A DNA stretch of 64,000 bases from an uncultured Lentisphaerota bacterium (lineage in GTDB: Bacteria; Verrucomicrobiota; Lentisphaeria; Oligosphaerales; CAITYL01), in NCBI GenBank assembly GCA_903921725.1, contig CAIXRA010000040.1, positions 1 through 64,000 of the forward strand, written 5' to 3'. The translations under genes and the position numbers were made by a program. The notes below the pieces were generated by a model that saw only the letters and a program-made list of their open reading frames with translations, did no database searches and was not told the DNA's origin. The first letter of the stretch is position 1. Each line of letters starts with the position of its first letter. Of the stretch, positions 1 to 9,154 are shown piece by piece.

Positions 1-51
1 CAAGTCGCAGATTTGCTTCAGCACGGTAAATTGATGCCGGGTCGGTTTCAT
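1..51 (-). CDS. IS4-type transposase, N-terminal edge (runs off window)
   Basis: The minus strand from an ATG at 49-51 reads MKPTRHQFTVLKQICDL and runs off the left edge. The same start, with one residue changed, recurs at 38965. The pattern of a short lead-in followed by a FTxLxQIC segment resembles the N-terminal domain (DUF4372) of IS4-family transposases. A ribosome binding site (AGGAGG) lies about 7 bases upstream of the ATG. Whether this copy is intact cannot be seen here. Family assignment rests on recognition of a short segment, so it is moderate. Confidence 0.55.
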   Translation of the reverse strand, partial: MKPTRHQFTVLKQICDL

Positions 52-137
52 GGCAGTGCCTCCTTTTGTGGTAAAAAGAAAGTACGCCATGACCGGCCCT
101 TTTCTACTCAAAACTCAAAGCCCGTGGGATGACTGTG
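1..137. repeat. IS end, copy 1 of a long direct repeat
   Basis: Bases 1-118 match 38915-39032 with only four substitutions and no gaps. After a short divergent stretch both copies share a further GGATGACTGTG, ending at 137 and 39051. The repeat includes the 5' end of the transposase frame and about 85 bp of non-coding leader, so it is most simply one end of an insertion sequence present at least twice. The outer IS boundary probably lies near the shared GACTGTG. Confidence 0.75.
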
Positions 138-246
138 AAACGCAATCAAGAAGCACGCCGTCCAGATTCTCTGTACAAATTGTTGCGTAAAAATGTGAAG
201 AATATGGTTGCCTGGTTTTTATAAATTAATAAACAGGAGATTCCAA

Positions 247-1176
247 ATGAGTTTGATGTGCTTTTTCGGCCTACATGTGTGGCAAGGATGCAAATGTTTG
301 AAATGTGGGAAAAATCGTAATGAAGAACATGATTATTATTCAGGCTGTAAATGCCGTCACTGTGGGCTTCTTGATGTTAAGTCTATGAAACATGACTGGG
401 ATGACACGTTACATTGTAGTCAATGTGGATTAGAATGGGGGCGATGTCCAAATGGACACGGTCTACTTCGATCGTGGGAAGGACGTCTTCGATGCTGGAG
501 TTGTGGATGGCAGCAACCCGGATTCCCGCCTGCCAAGCCACAAAGGTGTGATTTTTGTGGAGAAACCAGTCATTGCGCTGTAGATTCTGAAGTGGCGATC
601 ATGCATGAAGATCAGGCTATGGCTGAGTTTGAATCTTGCATTGACAAAAAGCATTTGTTCCAGGCATCAATAAAGGATTCCAACGGAAAGGAATTGTATT
701 TTGCCTGTACGCAATGCGTTCACAAATACATGGAAACATCTTCCAGAAAAAAGGATATTTGCGGAGAGTATATTTCCATCCCATGTCAAAAAGATATGTT
801 GGAAAAACTAATAGATGATGCAAATTGTTTCTTTGCTAAATTTACTGGAACAAAAAAAACCAACTTTGATATTAGGTTCGATAATGATTTAACCGTTCTC
901 TCAACCGTTTCCGATCTGGAAAATCAAATTAGGAATGATGCAAAAACACTTTCAAGTATGGGGAAAAATCTGGACTTAATTGTAGCAGAATTGTATACCC
1001 TTACATGCGCCAACCAATCGAAGAACAGGGAGCGAATTAAAGATTTGGGGTCATTGTTGGGAAAAATTGGCGGCCGGTATCTTATGGGTGCTGTTGGTTA
1101 CAGATTAATGGCCAAGGGGTGTTCCGAATATTCTTTTAGTTTAGCTTGGGATGGCATATCTGGGTGGATGGCGTGA
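247..1176 (+). CDS. Cys-rich zinc-ribbon-like protein, hypothetical
   Basis: This encodes about 309 residues. The ATG at 247 is chosen over an upstream in-frame start at 208 because AGGAGA lies about 7 bases before it. The first 110 residues hold a succession of Cys-x-Cys-x-x-Cys and Cys-x-x-Cys pairs with His-Asp-Trp or His-Asp-Tyr spacers, suggesting several small zinc ribbons. The remainder is mixed alpha-helical with no motif I recognise. There is no signal peptide, so it is probably cytosolic. Base composition is strikingly AT-rich compared with everything that follows. It sits immediately beside an IS end, divergently oriented. Both points suggest recent horizontal acquisition. No function can be assigned. 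Confidence 0.75.
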   Translation: MSLMCFFGLHVWQGCKCLKCGKNRNEEHDYYSGCKCRHCGLLDVKSMKHDWDDTLHCSQCGLEWGRCPNGHGLLRSWEGRLRCWSCGWQQPGFPPAKPQRCDFCGETSHCAVDSEVAIMHEDQAMAEFESCIDKKHLFQASIKDSNGKELYFACTQCVHKYMETSSRKKDICGEYISIPCQKDMLEKLIDDANCFFAKFTGTKKTNFDIRFDNDLTVLSTVSDLENQIRNDAKTLSSMGKNLDLIVAELYTLTCANQSKNRERIKDLGSLLGKIGGRYLMGAVGYRLMAKGCSEYSFSLAWDGISGWMA

Positions 1177-1353
1177 AGATGTATTGTAATTGGGCGGCTC
1201 CGTCACGAACCTTAGGGACGGGTGCATGGTGACAGTTTGGCCGCAAGATGTTGTGAATCGTTAGTAATCAAATCGACCATTTTTGGCAATGAAAACCTGT
1301 TGATTTAATGCCCCATATAGTATCTTCTGATCCAAAATCTGTGCAATCTGTGG

Positions 1354-2553
1354 ATGATTCTACTTGTGACGAAAAGCTACGGTATTTTTTATAAGTGTGC
1401 GCGGCGGCTGTTCCTGGCGGCGGCGTTGCTTGCGCTGGCCGCAACGGTGGGGGCGGCCCCGGCCGTTCCAGGCACGTCGCCTGAAGGCGGGACTACAAGC
1501 AAAAACACGCCGGCTGAAGCCGGGGCGGCAAACCAAACGGCGGACGGATCCGATTTGCCGGAACCGGTGTCGGCGACGCAGAAGCGGCTGAAGCAGCTGT
1601 TCCCCGAAAGCTACGCGAAGGCGGCGGCCGAGTTCGGCTGGCGCCACTACGGTGACGGCGAGTGGCGCGCGCTGCCGGAACAGCTCCCGGAGCGGGTCGT
1701 AGTGCTGGTTCACGGGCTGGACGAACCGGGCAAGCTGTGGATGAACATCGGCCCGGCGGTGGCGGGCGCCGGGTACACGGTCTGCGAGTTCCGTTATCCG
1801 AACGACCAGGCGGTCCGCCCCTCCGCCGCCTACCTGCTGCATTCCCTCGCCGGCCTCCGGACACGCGGTGCCAGGGAGGCCATCATCGTAGCGCACAGCA
1901 TGGGCGGGCTGGTCAGCCGCGAGATGCTGACAAGCCCCGGAATCGGCTATGCGGCCGGGACGAAGGCCGGCGAACTGCCCGCCGTCAGGCACCTGATCAT
2001 GCTCTGCACGCCGAACCACGGTTCGCCGCTGGCCCACGCGCGGTTCGCCGTGGAGCTGCGGGACCAGTGCGTGCGGCTGTTCAACGGCAGCGGGCATCTG
2101 CTGTCCGGTTTCGCGGACGGCACCGGCGAGGCGGGCGCGGATCTCGCGCCGGGCAGCGCTTTCCTGAAGGAGCTGAACGCCCGGCCGAACCCGCCGGACG
2201 TGGCGTTTTCCATCATCGCCGGGGTGGCCAGTCCGGTGTCAAAGGAGAGCCTGGCAACGATGGCGAAGGCCGCCGGTGACGAGTCCGACGCGGCCAAGCG
2301 CGGGGCCATGGAGAAATTCCACCAGGAAATGGAGTCGCTGGCGGAGGGGGTGGGCGACGGCTGCGTGTCGGTCCGTTCCGCCAAGCTCGACGGCGTGGCC
2401 GATTTTGTCACGGTCCCCGGCACCCACCTTTCGGCCGTCCGCAACGTGCTGAAATCGAGCAAGGACGTCCCGCCAGCCCTGCCGCTGGTCCTGGAACGGC
2501 TCGCCAAAGAGTGGCCGCGCTCCCGTCCGGCCGACGTGAAAGTTGAGCGTTGA
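1354..2553 (+). CDS. Secreted alpha/beta hydrolase (lipase/esterase-like)
   Basis: This 399-residue protein has an N-terminal hydrophobic signal segment (about residues 18-35) and a low-complexity linker. The hydrolase domain that follows shows VLVHGLDEPG (oxyanion HG at 120-121) and the nucleophile elbow HSMGG (Ser182). His358 in PGTHLSAV is the likely catalytic histidine. The pattern fits the lipase/PGAP1-like or lecithin-acyltransferase-like branch of alpha/beta hydrolases acting on ester bonds outside the cytoplasm. The substrate is unknown. The start is uncertain: a GTG four codons downstream is an alternative. Composition is GC-rich, in sharp contrast to the preceding gene. Confidence 0.75.
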   Translation: MILLVTKSYGIFYKCARRLFLAAALLALAATVGAAPAVPGTSPEGGTTSKNTPAEAGAANQTADGSDLPEPVSATQKRLKQLFPESYAKAAAEFGWRHYGDGEWRALPEQLPERVVVLVHGLDEPGKLWMNIGPAVAGAGYTVCEFRYPNDQAVRPSAAYLLHSLAGLRTRGAREAIIVAHSMGGLVSREMLTSPGIGYAAGTKAGELPAVRHLIMLCTPNHGSPLAHARFAVELRDQCVRLFNGSGHLLSGFADGTGEAGADLAPGSAFLKELNARPNPPDVAFSIIAGVASPVSKESLATMAKAAGDESDAAKRGAMEKFHQEMESLAEGVGDGCVSVRSAKLDGVADFVTVPGTHLSAVRNVLKSSKDVPPALPLVLERLAKEWPRSRPADVKVER

Positions 2554-2570
2554 ACGTTCTTCTACTCTTT

Positions 2571-2593
2571 GCGCCTTCGCGCCTTTGCGTTTC
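2571..2593. repeat. Dispersed 23-bp repeat, copy 1
   Basis: A 23-base segment beginning GCGCCTTCGC and ending TTGCGTTTC lies just 3' of the hydrolase gene. It recurs with a single substitution at 40503-40525, also shortly after a stop codon. Each copy is followed within about 100 bp by a GGCAnGATG...CCTCC-type sequence. It looks like a dispersed intergenic repeat rather than a coding signal. Confidence 0.5.
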
Positions 2594-2740
2594 AATATCA
2601 TGCACCGGGCGGGACGCCCGGCGGAAGCGGGCAAGATGCCCACGCTCCCGTCCTGCCGCCCGCCCGTTTTGCGCGCCGGCGGCTGTTGAAAAATGACGGA
2701 GTGGCACCACATTGGCACCGGCCGACAGAAGGCGGCTCCC

Positions 2741-3268
2741 ATGAGCACCGACACCCAACCCGACCCGGCACCGGACAGAAACTGGATGGATCTGCGTGAC
2801 AACGCGGGCCGTTCGCATTTCCACCGGCATCCGAGCCGCCGCGAGCGCGACCGCGAGGAGACGCTCCGCGCCTGGTTCGGGGACAAACTGGCGACGGCGG
2901 AGATTTCGGCGCACCAACGCGGGCCGCGGGCCGCCGGTTCGGCCGTGGACGCCGTGCTGGCGAAGATCCGCGCCGCGGGCCCGGCGCCGCTGCTTGTGTC
3001 CATTCAAGCGGAATGGCCGAAGCTCGTGGGGCCGGACGCCGCGAAACGGAGCCGGCCCGCGGTCCTGCAAGGGACGCGGCTGCTGGTCGAGGTTGCCGAC
3101 TCCACCTGGCTCTATGCGCTGGAGCGGATGCACAAGCCGGCGATCCAGGAACGCATCCGCCTCTTCACGTCGGGCGCGGTGACGGAGATCCGCTTCCAGG
3201 CCGGCGGCAGCCGCCCGCCCCCCGCGGCGGACGGGCAAGCCGTTCCGCGCGCTGGCGGCGGCAAATAG
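2741..3268 (+). CDS. DUF721 (DciA-like) domain protein
   Basis: This predicts 175 residues. The ATG at 2741 follows a GGCGG-rich stretch, and an upstream in-frame start (2693) gives an unlikely N-terminus. The second half contains the DUF721 pattern: a helix followed by LVSIQAEWPKLVGPDAAKRS and then LLVEVADSTWLYALERM. This is the KH-like fold of the DUF721 group that includes the replicative-helicase loader DciA. The N-terminal 65 residues are charged and probably disordered. Many DUF721 proteins near dnaA or recF act at the replisome, but here the neighbours are a hydrolase and Prc, so a DciA role is inference. Confidence 0.7.
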   Translation: MSTDTQPDPAPDRNWMDLRDNAGRSHFHRHPSRRERDREETLRAWFGDKLATAEISAHQRGPRAAGSAVDAVLAKIRAAGPAPLLVSIQAEWPKLVGPDAAKRSRPAVLQGTRLLVEVADSTWLYALERMHKPAIQERIRLFTSGAVTEIRFQAGGSRPPPAADGQAVPRAGGGK

Positions 3269-3405
3269 CGCCATTATGTTGTCCCTTTCCGCACGCACGG
3301 TTATGCGCGGCAACCGGAGGCCGCGCGCCGTGTCAAACACACACCGGGCCGCACCGTTCACCCCGCCCCGCAAACAGGCACAACCCCCACGGAATCATCG
3401 CCAGC

Positions 3406-5649
3406 ATGAAGATTTCCATACCGTTCCTGCCGCACGCACTTTCCCGCGTGGCCGTCGCCCTGCTTCTGACCGTTTCCGGCGTGACCTGCGGCACCACGCC
3501 GCCGCCGAAGCCGGAGAAGCCCGCCGTGGCCGCCGCGCCGTGGAAGCCGCCAGCACCGGGGCTACTGGAAGGCGTCGTCACACGGCTCACCGCGATGATC
3601 ATGCCGCGCATGCATTACGAACGCCTGCCGCTCGACGAGCAGATGTCGGCGAAAATCTTCGATGCATATTTCGACCGGCTGGACCATGAGCGTTCCTTCT
3701 TCCTGACGTCGGACATCCAGGATTTTTCGGCGTACCGCGACCAGATGGGCGACCTTCTTGCCAAGGGCCGCTGCGAGGTCGCCTACCGCATCTATGCACG
3801 CTTCATCCAGCGGGTGCAGGAGCGCACGGCGTTCGTACACGAATTTCTGAAGGATAAGCCTGACTTTTCGACGGACGAGAAATTCCTGATCGACCGTTCC
3901 AAGTCCCCGTGGTGCGCAGACACCAGCGAGCTGGACAACGTGTGGCGTCTCCGCCTGAAAAACCAGCTCCTGATGTACTCGATGGCGGACAAGATGCAGG
4001 CGAAGAAGGAAGCCGAGGCGAAGAAGAAGGCCAAGAAGGATCCAGCCGCCGCGAAGAAGGAAATCGCCAGCAAGCTCTCCACCAAGACGCCCGCCGAGCG
4101 CACCGGCCTTTTCTACGACCGCCTGCTGGCGGCGCTCCAAGAAAACGAGAAGGTCGACGTGCTTGAGGTCTTCCTCAACGCGGTGACCCAGACGTACGAC
4201 CCGCACTCGGACTACATGGCGCCGGAGAGCGAGGAGGAGTTCAACATGATGATGAAGCTCTCCCTCAAGGGGATCGGCGCCGTGCTGCAGAGTGAGGACG
4301 GATACGTCAAGGTCTCCGAGGTCATGCCGGGCGGGCCGGCCGGGCTCGACGGGCGCATCCACGACGGCGACTGGATCGTGGCCGTCGGCAAGGAGGACGG
4401 GGAGCTGGTTGACATCGTGAACATCCCCCTGCGCAAGGTCGTCCGCATGATCCGCGGCGAGAAAGGGACGAAGGTTGTCCTGGGCATCATCGGCGCGGGC
4501 AAGAACCCGGGCGGCGTCCCGACGGTCATCACGCTCATCCGCGACGAGATCAAGCTCACGGAACAGGAAGCGAAGTGCGAGTACCGGGAAATCCCCGGGG
4601 CCGACGGCAAGCCGCTCAAGGTCGCCGTGCTGGCGCTCCCCGGCTTCTACGAGGATTTCGAGGGGCGCAAAAAGGATCCGGAGAACTACAAGAGCGCCTC
4701 GCGCGACGTGCGCCGCCTGCTGGAAAAGGCGAAGGCCGACGGCGTGGGCGGGCTCATCCTCGACCTCCGTTTCGACGGCGGTGGCAGCCTGGATGAGGCG
4801 ATCAAGATCACCGGCATGTTCGTCCCGGACGGCCCGGTCGTGCAGGTGCGCGACAACAACCGCGACGTCGCGGTGCGCGACAACAAGCTCGGCAAGGCGC
4901 TGTACGACGGCCCTCTCGCCGTGCTGGTCAACCGCATGAGCGCCTCCGCGTCCGAAATCGTGGCCGCCGCGCTCCAGGACTACCACCGCGCCGTCATCCT
5001 CGGGGACGCCTCGACCCACGGCAAGGGGACCGTCCAGACCGTGTTCAATCTGGAGAACGCCCTGCGCCAGACACCGTTCACGCCGCGGCAGGCTCCGGGC
5101 TCGATCAAGTTCACCATCGCCAAGTTCTACCGCATCAACGGCGGCTCGACACAGCTCAAGGGCGTCGTCCCGGACATCGTCTTCCCCTCGTTCACCGATC
5201 ACATGGAGCTCGGCGAGTCCAAGCTGCCGAACGCCCTGCCGTGGGACGAGATTGCCAACCTGGAACCGGAGCCGGTCCGGGACATCCAGCCGTTCCTGGC
5301 GCAAATCAAGGCCCTTTCCAGCAAGCGGGTGGCCGCCAGTCAGGAATTCCAGACGCTGTTCTCCACCGTCAAACACTTCGGCGAACTCCGCGGCATGAAG
5401 GAGCTCCCGCTCAACCGGAAAAAACGCGAGAAACTCATGGAGGATGAGGAGGCGTTCGCCAAGAACATCGACGACATGCTCGCCTCCGCCCGCAAGGCTT
5501 CCGGCCGGAAAGTGGGCGACGGCGGGGAGCCGCCGGCAAAGGATCTCGTGCTTGACGAAACCATCCGCGTCGTCGCCGACCTCGCCGCCACGGGGAAGCC
5601 CCCCGCACCGCCCGCGGTGGCGGCCACCGCCACCGTCTCCGTCCGTTGA
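3406..5649 (+). CDS. prc: Carboxy-terminal processing protease (S41, Tsp/Prc family)
   Basis: This 747-residue periplasmic protease cleaves proteins from their C-termini. The ATG at 3406 opens a hydrophobic signal peptide ending near a cysteine (SGVTCGT), which might make it a lipoprotein, although the lipobox is imperfect. An N-terminal Tsp-type helical domain (about 45-270) includes a Lys/Ala-rich stretch. A PDZ domain (about 285-380) follows, then the S41 core with NRMSASASEI (nucleophile Ser516) and HGKGTVQTV (general-base Lys540). The C-terminal extension is helical. The length matches the long Tsp/Prc form rather than short CtpA. The reading frame is open further upstream, but that part overlaps the DUF721 gene. 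aroE follows within 25 bp. Confidence 0.9.
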   Translation: MKISIPFLPHALSRVAVALLLTVSGVTCGTTPPPKPEKPAVAAAPWKPPAPGLLEGVVTRLTAMIMPRMHYERLPLDEQMSAKIFDAYFDRLDHERSFFLTSDIQDFSAYRDQMGDLLAKGRCEVAYRIYARFIQRVQERTAFVHEFLKDKPDFSTDEKFLIDRSKSPWCADTSELDNVWRLRLKNQLLMYSMADKMQAKKEAEAKKKAKKDPAAAKKEIASKLSTKTPAERTGLFYDRLLAALQENEKVDVLEVFLNAVTQTYDPHSDYMAPESEEEFNMMMKLSLKGIGAVLQSEDGYVKVSEVMPGGPAGLDGRIHDGDWIVAVGKEDGELVDIVNIPLRKVVRMIRGEKGTKVVLGIIGAGKNPGGVPTVITLIRDEIKLTEQEAKCEYREIPGADGKPLKVAVLALPGFYEDFEGRKKDPENYKSASRDVRRLLEKAKADGVGGLILDLRFDGGGSLDEAIKITGMFVPDGPVVQVRDNNRDVAVRDNKLGKALYDGPLAVLVNRMSASASEIVAAALQDYHRAVILGDASTHGKGTVQTVFNLENALRQTPFTPRQAPGSIKFTIAKFYRINGGSTQLKGVVPDIVFPSFTDHMELGESKLPNALPWDEIANLEPEPVRDIQPFLAQIKALSSKRVAASQEFQTLFSTVKHFGELRGMKELPLNRKKREKLMEDEEAFAKNIDDMLASARKASGRKVGDGGEPPAKDLVLDETIRVVADLAATGKPPAPPAVAATATVSVR

Positions 5650-5669
5650 ACGCCGCCGGAACCGCTTCC

Positions 5670-6518
5670 ATGACAGCACGCTACGCCATCGTCGGCCATC
5701 CGGTATCGCATTCACGATCCCCCGCCATGCAGGGCGCCGCCTTCGCCGCGCTCGGCATCGACGCCGTCTACGAGGCGGTGCCGGTTCCCCCCGGCGGGCT
5801 GCCGGATGCCTTCCGCCGACTGCGCGACGAAGGCTACTCCGGCTGGAACGTGACCGTCCCGCACAAGGAGGAGGCGACCCGGCTCGTGGACGAGGCGGAT
5901 GAAACCTCCCGCCTCTCCGGCAGCACGAACACGGTCGTGGTGCGCGGCGGCCGTCTTCTGGGATATTCTACGGACGGGTACGGACTGCTTGAGGCGCTGC
6001 ATGAGGCGTTCGGCCTCGGCATCAGCGGAAAAACCGCCGTCCTGATCGGTTGCGGCGGCGCGGCGCGCGCGGCGGCGTTCGCCCTGGCATCCGCCGGCGC
6101 GGCGCGGCTCGTGCTTGTCAACCGCACGGTGTCGCGGGCCGAGGCGCTGGCGCGCGATCTGGCCTCCGTCGGCCTCCGCATGGAAACCCGCTGCCATTCC
6201 CCCGCCGACACAGGCTTGGCGGACGCACTGGCCCACGCCGGCATCCTGGTGCAGGGGACATCGCTCGGCCTGCATGACACGGACCCGCTACCGCTTGCGC
6301 CGAAACTGATTCCGGCCGGTGTTCCGGTCATGGATATGATCTACCGCCCCACGCCGTTCCTGCGTGCCGCCGCCGCGCGAGGCTGCCCGGTGGCGGACGG
6401 CGCCGGCATGCTGCTGCACCAGGGCGCCCGAAGCTTCACGCTGTGGACCGGCCTCCCGGCGCCGCTCGACGCCATGCGCGCGGCGCTGGCACGGGCGCTG
6501 GAAGGGAGCCGCCGATGA
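5670..6518 (+). CDS. aroE: Shikimate dehydrogenase
   Basis: This reduces 3-dehydroshikimate to shikimate with NADPH in aromatic amino acid biosynthesis, in the cytosol. The 282-residue product shows the substrate-binding GHPVSHSRSP at the N-terminus, NVTVPHKE with the catalytic lysine at about 65, and the nucleotide-binding GCGGAARA and NRT motifs. The ATG at 5670 is preferred to an upstream TTG (5646) that overlaps the prc stop, because family members start just before YAIVGHP. The stop codon overlaps the start of the prepilin peptidase gene (ATGA), so the two are probably translationally coupled although functionally unrelated. Confidence 0.93.
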   Translation: MTARYAIVGHPVSHSRSPAMQGAAFAALGIDAVYEAVPVPPGGLPDAFRRLRDEGYSGWNVTVPHKEEATRLVDEADETSRLSGSTNTVVVRGGRLLGYSTDGYGLLEALHEAFGLGISGKTAVLIGCGGAARAAAFALASAGAARLVLVNRTVSRAEALARDLASVGLRMETRCHSPADTGLADALAHAGILVQGTSLGLHDTDPLPLAPKLIPAGVPVMDMIYRPTPFLRAAAARGCPVADGAGMLLHQGARSFTLWTGLPAPLDAMRAALARALEGSRR

Positions 6519-7747
6519 ACCCGCCGATTCCGCCGGAAGTCCTCCGCGAACTGGAGCTGCTCGTCACCGCTTTCGTCTTCATGATGGGCGCCTGCATCGG
6601 CAGCTTCCTGAACGTCGTCATCTGGCGCCTGCCACGCGGGGAATCCCTCTCGCACCCGGGGAGCCACTGTCCGAAGTGCAACCATCCGCTGGCGGTCTGG
6701 CAGAACGTGCCCATCCTGGGCTGGCTTGTGCTGCGGGGGCGCTGCTTCTACTGCAAAGCCCCGATCTCCGTCCGCTACCCGGTCGTCGAACTGTTCACCG
6801 CCCTGCTCTTCACCGCCGTCTGGGCAGGGATTGCGCACGCCGGGCTTCCGTGGGCGTCCACGGTGCGCTACCTGTTCATGGCCGGCGTGCTGCTGGCGGC
6901 GGCGGTCATCGACGCCGAGCACGGAATCATCCCCGACAAGCTCGTCGTCACCGGCCTGCTGGCCGCGCTGGCCATTCCCGCCGTGCTTCCCGGCTCGATC
7001 CATTTCCCCGGCTGCGCGGGGCACGGCGCGGAATGCCTGCACGACTCGATCCCCCTGCCGGCCTTTTCCTGGCTGCAGCCGGGCACCGCGGGTTTCGCGC
7101 TCCTGACCTCCCTGCTGGGCATGGCCGCAGGCGGGGCGTTCATGGCGTCGGCCCGCGTGCTTGGAACGGTGTTCTGGGGGCGGCGCGACGTGGCGCTTCC
7201 GGAGGCGGAATCCGCGGTTTCGTTCGGTCCCGGCGGACTCCGGATTGGCGGCGCGGCGTCCGTCGCGCTTGACGAGCTGATCGGCCCGCGCCACGAGGCG
7301 TGCGAACTGCGCATGGTGCGGGGACAACTGGAATGGCGGGGCGAGGACGGCGCCGTACGGAACCGCGACATCCGGAAAACCATCGTGCGTCTGGACGACG
7401 AGGGCGCCGAGGTCGGGGATCTCTTCGTGCCCGCGTCCGCAATCCTCTCGCTGGAGGGCACGGCTTCCCGTGCCTGGCGCTCCCGCGAGGTGCTCGGCCT
7501 CGGCGACGTGAAACTCACCGCGATGATCGGCGCGTTCCTAGGGCCTCTGGCCGTGCTCTGCGTGATCCTCTTCTCCTCGCTTGCCGCCATGGTGGCGGGA
7601 TGCCTGGCGCTGCCATTCCGGCGCGGGAGCGGCGGCAGCCTGCCCTACGGCCCCTATCTTTCGCTTGCGGCCATCTGCGTGTTTTTTTTCTGGAACGACT
7701 TGGTTTTGTGGATTGGTCACGTCATATTAGCCGCGTTTATGCATTAA
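6515..7747 (+). CDS. Prepilin peptidase (A24 family) with an internal insertion
   Basis: This is an inner-membrane aspartic protease that cleaves, and usually N-methylates, type IV prepilins and type II secretion pseudopilins. The N-terminal half has the GACIGSFLNVVIWRLPRG signature and two CxxC pairs (Cys52/55 and Cys77/80), typical of bifunctional enzymes. Catalytic Asp133 lies in VIDAEHGIIPD and Asp331 in GLGDVKL (GxGD). At 410 residues it is well over 100 longer than typical enzymes. The excess is a soluble, charged segment at about residues 175-320 between the membrane helices carrying the two aspartates. The start overlaps the aroE stop. No pilin genes are in the window. Confidence 0.9.
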   Translation: MNPPIPPEVLRELELLVTAFVFMMGACIGSFLNVVIWRLPRGESLSHPGSHCPKCNHPLAVWQNVPILGWLVLRGRCFYCKAPISVRYPVVELFTALLFTAVWAGIAHAGLPWASTVRYLFMAGVLLAAAVIDAEHGIIPDKLVVTGLLAALAIPAVLPGSIHFPGCAGHGAECLHDSIPLPAFSWLQPGTAGFALLTSLLGMAAGGAFMASARVLGTVFWGRRDVALPEAESAVSFGPGGLRIGGAASVALDELIGPRHEACELRMVRGQLEWRGEDGAVRNRDIRKTIVRLDDEGAEVGDLFVPASAILSLEGTASRAWRSREVLGLGDVKLTAMIGAFLGPLAVLCVILFSSLAAMVAGCLALPFRRGSGGSLPYGPYLSLAAICVFFFWNDLVLWIGHVILAAFMH

Positions 7748-7845
7748 TTCATTCCGCAAAGCATGGCGGAACGCCGATTTTGACAGCACCGTAATCCATC
7801 TCAAAAATCTTCGGACCAAATGATTGGCCAAGCGAGGAGGACAGC

Positions 7846-9138
7846 ATGAACAAGTCCGGTCGGATCCTGAGCGTTGTGATTCTGGTTTTTGCCATTGCCG
7901 CGACGGTGATGAGCTTTATCCTCGCCCAGCGCCGCAACGAATTCCGTGACCGGTCGGATAAGCTGGCCTCCACGACTGCCGCCATCTGCAAGACCATGGA
8001 CGAGAACAGCAGCACCAACCTGAAGGCCACCGCCACGTTCATCCCCGCCGACCCCGCCACCAAGACCCCCGACAGCGGCACCCTCAGCTGGCCCGAGTAC
8101 CACAAGGGCAAGGGACCGGACGGACAGAACGCCGCGTTCAACGACACGCTGGACAAGGCCAAGGCCATGGCCAAGGAACTCCAGCTCCAGCGCGACTACC
8201 TTGCCGACCAGCTGGCTGAAATCGGCAAAATCCTCAGCATGCCCGAGGATCAGATCAAGCTCACCGACCTCAAGAACCTCAAGGAACTCAAGCCCGCCGC
8301 CCGTTACAAGGAAGCCGGCCAGAGCATCGTCAGCTATGCCGCCAGCGTCCGAGCCCGCGATGACGCCATGATCCAGGGATACCTCAAGGCCGCCACAACC
8401 ATCGGCAACCCGCTGGAGGAAAAGGGGTTCCGTGAGCGTCAGGCCGACGCCGACGGGGCTGCCGCATTCGCCCATCAGGCGGCAATCGACGACTTCAACA
8501 CGAACGTCACGAACCTCTTCACCCGCTGCAACAAGTACGCCGACTCCATCGTCCAGGGCATCGAGAGCGTGACCAATTCGAACATGGCCTGGTCGACCAA
8601 CAAGGATATGATCAAGGATCCCAAGGAATACCAGGGCGCGCTCGACACGCTGGCCACCGACTACAAGAAAATCCAAGATCAGCTCGTGCTGTTCGATGCG
8701 GAGAAGGCCAAGCTTGAGAAGAAGACCCAGGAATATGAGGCCGTCGTCGTCGCCCTCGACAAGAAGACCAAGGATCTGCAGAAGGAAAAAGAGGCCAATA
8801 CCGAGCTTTCGGACAAGATTGCCAAGCTGGAAAAACAGATCAAGGATTCAGGATTGAACTCCGGCGAATTCCAGCCGAAGGCCAACCTCCACGGCAAGGT
8901 TCTGCAGATCAACAGCGAGTTCCAGTTTGTGGTTCTCAGCCTGGGACGTACGGAAATCCGTGAGCCGTGGGTTCTTCTCGTCAGCCGCGGTGAAGGCAAG
9001 AATGCCAAGCTGGTCGCCCGCATCCAGGTCAGCAAATCGTTCCAGAACCACAGCGTTGCCGAAATCCTGCCGGACATCCCGGTCAATGCGAAGAACCCGA
9101 TCCACGTCGGCGACGACGTCTACCTGATCAAGCCGTAA
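7846..9138 (+). CDS. Membrane-anchored coiled-coil protein, hypothetical
   Basis: This 430-residue protein starts at an ATG preceded by GAGGAGG. Residues 5-27 form one transmembrane helix. The rest is presumably extracytoplasmic: a helical region, a strongly charged coiled coil at about 275-345 (KLEKKTQEY, LDKKTKDLQKEKE) and a compact C-terminal beta-rich domain from about 350 (GKVLQINSEFQFVVLSLG, then VGDDVYLIKP). This layout, one helix, a coiled coil and a C-terminal barrel-like module, resembles uncharacterised envelope proteins I associate with PVC bacteria and recalls MreC. The function is unknown. Two tiny membrane or lipoprotein genes follow on the same strand and probably share its transcript. 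Confidence 0.75.
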   Translation: MNKSGRILSVVILVFAIAATVMSFILAQRRNEFRDRSDKLASTTAAICKTMDENSSTNLKATATFIPADPATKTPDSGTLSWPEYHKGKGPDGQNAAFNDTLDKAKAMAKELQLQRDYLADQLAEIGKILSMPEDQIKLTDLKNLKELKPAARYKEAGQSIVSYAASVRARDDAMIQGYLKAATTIGNPLEEKGFRERQADADGAAAFAHQAAIDDFNTNVTNLFTRCNKYADSIVQGIESVTNSNMAWSTNKDMIKDPKEYQGALDTLATDYKKIQDQLVLFDAEKAKLEKKTQEYEAVVVALDKKTKDLQKEKEANTELSDKIAKLEKQIKDSGLNSGEFQPKANLHGKVLQINSEFQFVVLSLGRTEIREPWVLLVSRGEGKNAKLVARIQVSKSFQNHSVAEILPDIPVNAKNPIHVGDDVYLIKP

Positions 9139-9154
9139 GAAAGGGGATGGATTC

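Noticed and set aside
3562-5715. Long minus-strand open frame antisense to prc (717 codons)
   Set aside because: Long antisense frames are common in GC-rich genes. The plus strand has S41 protease motifs, and the antisense product has a biased Asp/His/Arg composition.
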